A stretch of 7,143 nt of DNA, taken from Opitutaceae bacterium (lineage in GTDB: Bacteria > Verrucomicrobiota > Verrucomicrobiia > Opitutales > Opitutaceae). This document shows, piece after piece, positions 4,938 to 7,143 of this stretch (position 1 is its first letter; the number at the start of each line of letters is the position of its first letter). Where the stretch lies: positions 1 through 7,143 of the forward strand of contig JANXSC010000194.1 of assembly GCA_025352845.1 (NCBI GenBank). The letters run 5' to 3'. The position numbers were made by a program, and so were the translations under genes. The notes under the pieces were generated by a model. That model searched no databases. It had not been told where the DNA came from and was given only the letters and a program-made list of their open reading frames with translations.

Positions 4938-7086
4938 CGGAAAACTCAACCGTGCGCGCGGTTTCCGCGTTGGTGGCAAGCACGCGCACAATCGCTGTCG
5001 CCGTATGCCGGCCCGGCGCGGTGGCCGCCGGCAAAGCGAAGTGATGGGCGTGTTCATCGGATAAACCATTGGGCCGCTTGCGCGACACGAGCGTCGGCGT
5101 CACCTCGCGGCCGTCGACGAGGAGTTTCACGAGTTCCGCGAGCGGCGTCTTGAGCAGGCCTTGTGGAGTGTTCTCCCATGCGCAACGCACGCGCAGGCTC
5201 ACGCCGCTGTCGGGCCGGCCAGATTCAAGTTCATCGGTCGGCCGCACCGGCACGATCGAGACCATCGGCCGCGCTCGCGTGGGATTGTCCCACCAGCGCC
5301 AGTCGGCTTCGCGCGCCTTGACGAAGTCGAGCACTTCATCCGAGCCGCTGTGCATCCACGTCCGGCCCTTGGTCCACACATCGCGGCGCACGGCCACGGT
5401 CCAGTTTTGCTTCAACGCATTCAGCCAGCCCGCCCACGTCGGCTCCGTCGCGAGGTAGAGCGTGCGAAATCCCGTCGTCTGATCCGCGAACCACCACGGC
5501 TCCGGCCCATGCGCGTCCTGCAACCCGATGAACGGAATGCGCCCGCGCCAGCGGTTGAGAAACGGTTCCGTGTTCATGAAGTCCGGGTTGCCGAAGTGAT
5601 ACGTGCTGATCGCGGCGAACCCGCCGCGCTCAACCGAGTCGTCGAGAAACATCCGCACGAGTTCCTCGTTCTCGCCAAATTGCCAGATGAGCCGGCCTCC
5701 GCCGCGCTGGAGCGGGTCCAGCCGGCGCGTGCGGAATTCCGACCACGACACTGCCGGCGAATTCTCACCGCGCGCTCCGAGCGACGCTCCGAAATCCGTG
5801 TCGCCCGGCGCGATCACATCGCTGGTGTGACTGTAGGTGCCGAGGCCGGGCACATCGACCCACGTGCCGTATTCCTCGTTGGCCGGAAAAAATTTCACCG
5901 GCACCCGCTGCGCCGCCGCGATCTCGCGCACGCGCGCCATCCACCCCGGCTTCGCATTCTTCGCGCCCCACCAGTCGATTTTCAGGCTGCGCGCGAGTTC
6001 CACGGTGTCCGCCGGGCTCCCTTGCCCGTGCGCCTCGATTTGGGCCGAGAAAATTTTCAAACCGGCCGGCAGCGTGGCGCGCGCGCGCAGCGGCCGGCGC
6101 TTTACCGTCGCGGTCGTGTCGAGCGCGCCCAGCACCTCGAGCGCATCGAGCGCGTAGTAGGTCGCCGTCGCGTTGCTCAGCCAGCCCGGCCGATCGGCGA
6201 AGCCGCCGTCGGCATTCGCGAGCGAGTTCAGGTAGGCGATACACGCTGCGCGTTGCGCTGGCTGCGCACCGAGCAGCTTGAGCGCGCGCACCGCGGCGCG
6301 GACGTAGACAACGTCGTCCACGCCGCCGAACATCGGCTGCGGCTGAAACGTGAAACCGCCATTCGCGAGCTGGCACCCGCGCAGCCACGCGATCAATTCG
6401 TCTCGCTGCGTGATGGCGCGACCGAGCACGAGCTGCGCCTGCAGGGCCCAGAGCGTGTTCATCACGTGGCCGTCGCCGCCGTCGGCCGCGGGCGTGTTGT
6501 TGAAGCTGCCGTTCGCGCGGCGACGCTCCTCGATGTAGCCGCCGAACGCGTCCGCGATTCCCGCGGTCGGCAGCCCAAGCAACTCATGCGAAAACACCGC
6601 GCCGAGTTCCGACTGCATCACCGGATAACCGTGCCGCTCGTATTGCTTCAGATAACCGAGCGGCTGCGTGAGCGTCGCGATCTTCGGCCGAAACTCGGCC
6701 ACATCCGCCCCGAGCCACGTCAGCGCCTGCACCTGCTGCCAGTCGAAAATGCGGCGCTCCTGCTCGAGTTTCTTGATCTCGCGCGGATGATGCGTGCGCA
6801 CGAACTGCACGAGCGCGTCCTTCTCCGGCGGGGTCTCTCCCAGCAGCCGATACGCACCGATCGCGTGAAACGACGGCGTCAGATGCGACACCTCCTGATC
6901 GCCCCACGCGTAGCCGCCGTCGGGCCGCGCGAGCGTTTGCAGATAGCCGGTGATCGTGCGCGATGATGGCGCGGATTTTTTTTTAGCCTGGCCAAACAGC
7001 CGCACCGGACTCGCCGCGGCCGCGCCGGCGACTGCGACGAGTTTCACCATCGCGCGGCGGTTCAGATGGGGAAAGGGGAATTGCAT
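4933..7086 (-). CDS. Tat-exported prenyltransferase-like repeat / PHP-like domain protein
   Basis: This predicted exported protein of 717 residues begins with a twin-arginine signal (NRRAMVK at 9-15, then a hydrophobic Ala-rich stretch to about 33). Residues about 45-322 hold alpha-alpha repeats of the prenyltransferase/squalene-oxidase type, with Gly-rich turns at 54 (RPDGGYAWGD), 190 (RANGSFNNTP), 240 (LANGGFTFQPQPMFGG) and 291 (NADGGFADRPGW). From about 343 a second domain follows (LKIFSAQIEAHGQGS, DTVELARSLKIDWWGAKN, VKFFPANEE, FIGLQDAHGPEP at 519-530) that resembles a PHP-type metallohydrolase fold with incomplete metal ligands. A beta-rich tail closes it. Catalytic function is unknown; envelope polymer or carbohydrate processing is only a guess. 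The ATG at 7086 is chosen because it precedes the Tat motif at normal distance; no clear ribosome-binding site is visible. The TAG stop sits inside the first codons of the receptor fragment, so the native C-terminus may have been altered. Confidence 0.82.
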   Translation of the reverse strand: MQFPFPHLNRRAMVKLVAVAGAAAASPVRLFGQAKKKSAPSSRTITGYLQTLARPDGGYAWGDQEVSHLTPSFHAIGAYRLLGETPPEKDALVQFVRTHHPREIKKLEQERRIFDWQQVQALTWLGADVAEFRPKIATLTQPLGYLKQYERHGYPVMQSELGAVFSHELLGLPTAGIADAFGGYIEERRRANGSFNNTPAADGGDGHVMNTLWALQAQLVLGRAITQRDELIAWLRGCQLANGGFTFQPQPMFGGVDDVVYVRAAVRALKLLGAQPAQRAACIAYLNSLANADGGFADRPGWLSNATATYYALDALEVLGALDTTATVKRRPLRARATLPAGLKIFSAQIEAHGQGSPADTVELARSLKIDWWGAKNAKPGWMARVREIAAAQRVPVKFFPANEEYGTWVDVPGLGTYSHTSDVIAPGDTDFGASLGARGENSPAVSWSEFRTRRLDPLQRGGGRLIWQFGENEELVRMFLDDSVERGGFAAISTYHFGNPDFMNTEPFLNRWRGRIPFIGLQDAHGPEPWWFADQTTGFRTLYLATEPTWAGWLNALKQNWTVAVRRDVWTKGRTWMHSGSDEVLDFVKAREADWRWWDNPTRARPMVSIVPVRPTDELESGRPDSGVSLRVRCAWENTPQGLLKTPLAELVKLLVDGREVTPTLVSRKRPNGLSDEHAHHFALPAATAPGRHTATAIVRVLATNAETARTVEFSG

Positions 7087-7143
7087 GGGGAACGTTGTTG
7101 AGGCTGATGTCGGCCCGACGAAACCCGTTGCGGAGAATTCGCG

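Noticed and set aside
4248..5153. Plus-strand 301-codon frame across the receptor fragment
   Set aside because: It is the complement of clear receptor sequence and of the 717-aa gene's end, with no protein-like motif.
5161..6966. Long plus-strand open frame (601 codons) opposite the Tat-signal gene
   Set aside because: It is Arg/His/Pro-rich with no recognisable motif and lies fully antisense to a gene with clear domains; it is a GC-rich codon-bias shadow.

Overview
The window looks like GC-rich chromosomal DNA from a Verrucomicrobiota bacterium, most likely Opitutaceae-like. The main clue is a TonB-dependent-receptor C-terminus of the type seen repeatedly in that group (GPRRIYLREPRTWK, ending in SAEF). 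A Tat-exported repeat protein and a secreted TolB-like propeller protein fit this. The assignment rests on recognition by eye, not a search.

Layout: (1) 1-198 is a leader with a short 9-bp tandem repeat. (2) 199-1740 encodes an exported protein with a concanavalin-like domain followed by a TolB/PD40 propeller. (3) About 1888-3341 is a run of three small, lower-GC, same-strand genes (1900, 2346, 2927). They are separated by structures that read as integron attC recombination sites: GTTAGGC, GCCTAAC...GTTGAGC, a degenerate GCCCAGC...GTTCGGC, and a final GCCTAACAAG half-site. No integrase gene is visible, so this is a cassette array without a local integrase, or the end of a larger chromosomal integron. 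(4) 3339-3671 is a graveyard: the frameshifted N-terminus of an IS110-family transposase directly after the broken last attC, then the tail of an antitoxin gene, then the tail of a TonB-dependent receptor gene. (5) 3754-4238 is an intact two-gene type II toxin-antitoxin module with a GTGA overlap and a possible leaderless promoter. (6) 4293-4937 (minus) is a 214-codon C-terminal fragment of a TonB-dependent receptor. (7) 4933-7086 (minus) encodes a 717-aa Tat-signal protein with prenyltransferase/squalene-cyclase-like alpha-alpha repeats and a PHP-like C-terminal region. Its stop codon lies exactly on the junction with the receptor fragment.

The stretch 1888-4937 is an accessory insertion zone between two ordinary secreted-protein genes. 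The order antitoxin tail then receptor tail occurs twice: at 3529-3671 without a toxin gene, and at 3909-4374 with one. This points to segmental duplication followed by deletion and IS110 insertion. The most interesting parts are the cassette array in a Verrucomicrobiota-like background, an IS110 relic abutting an attC half-site, and the duplicated toxin-antitoxin/receptor junction. The cassette proteins have no secure function; the first weakly resembles contact-dependent-inhibition immunity proteins.
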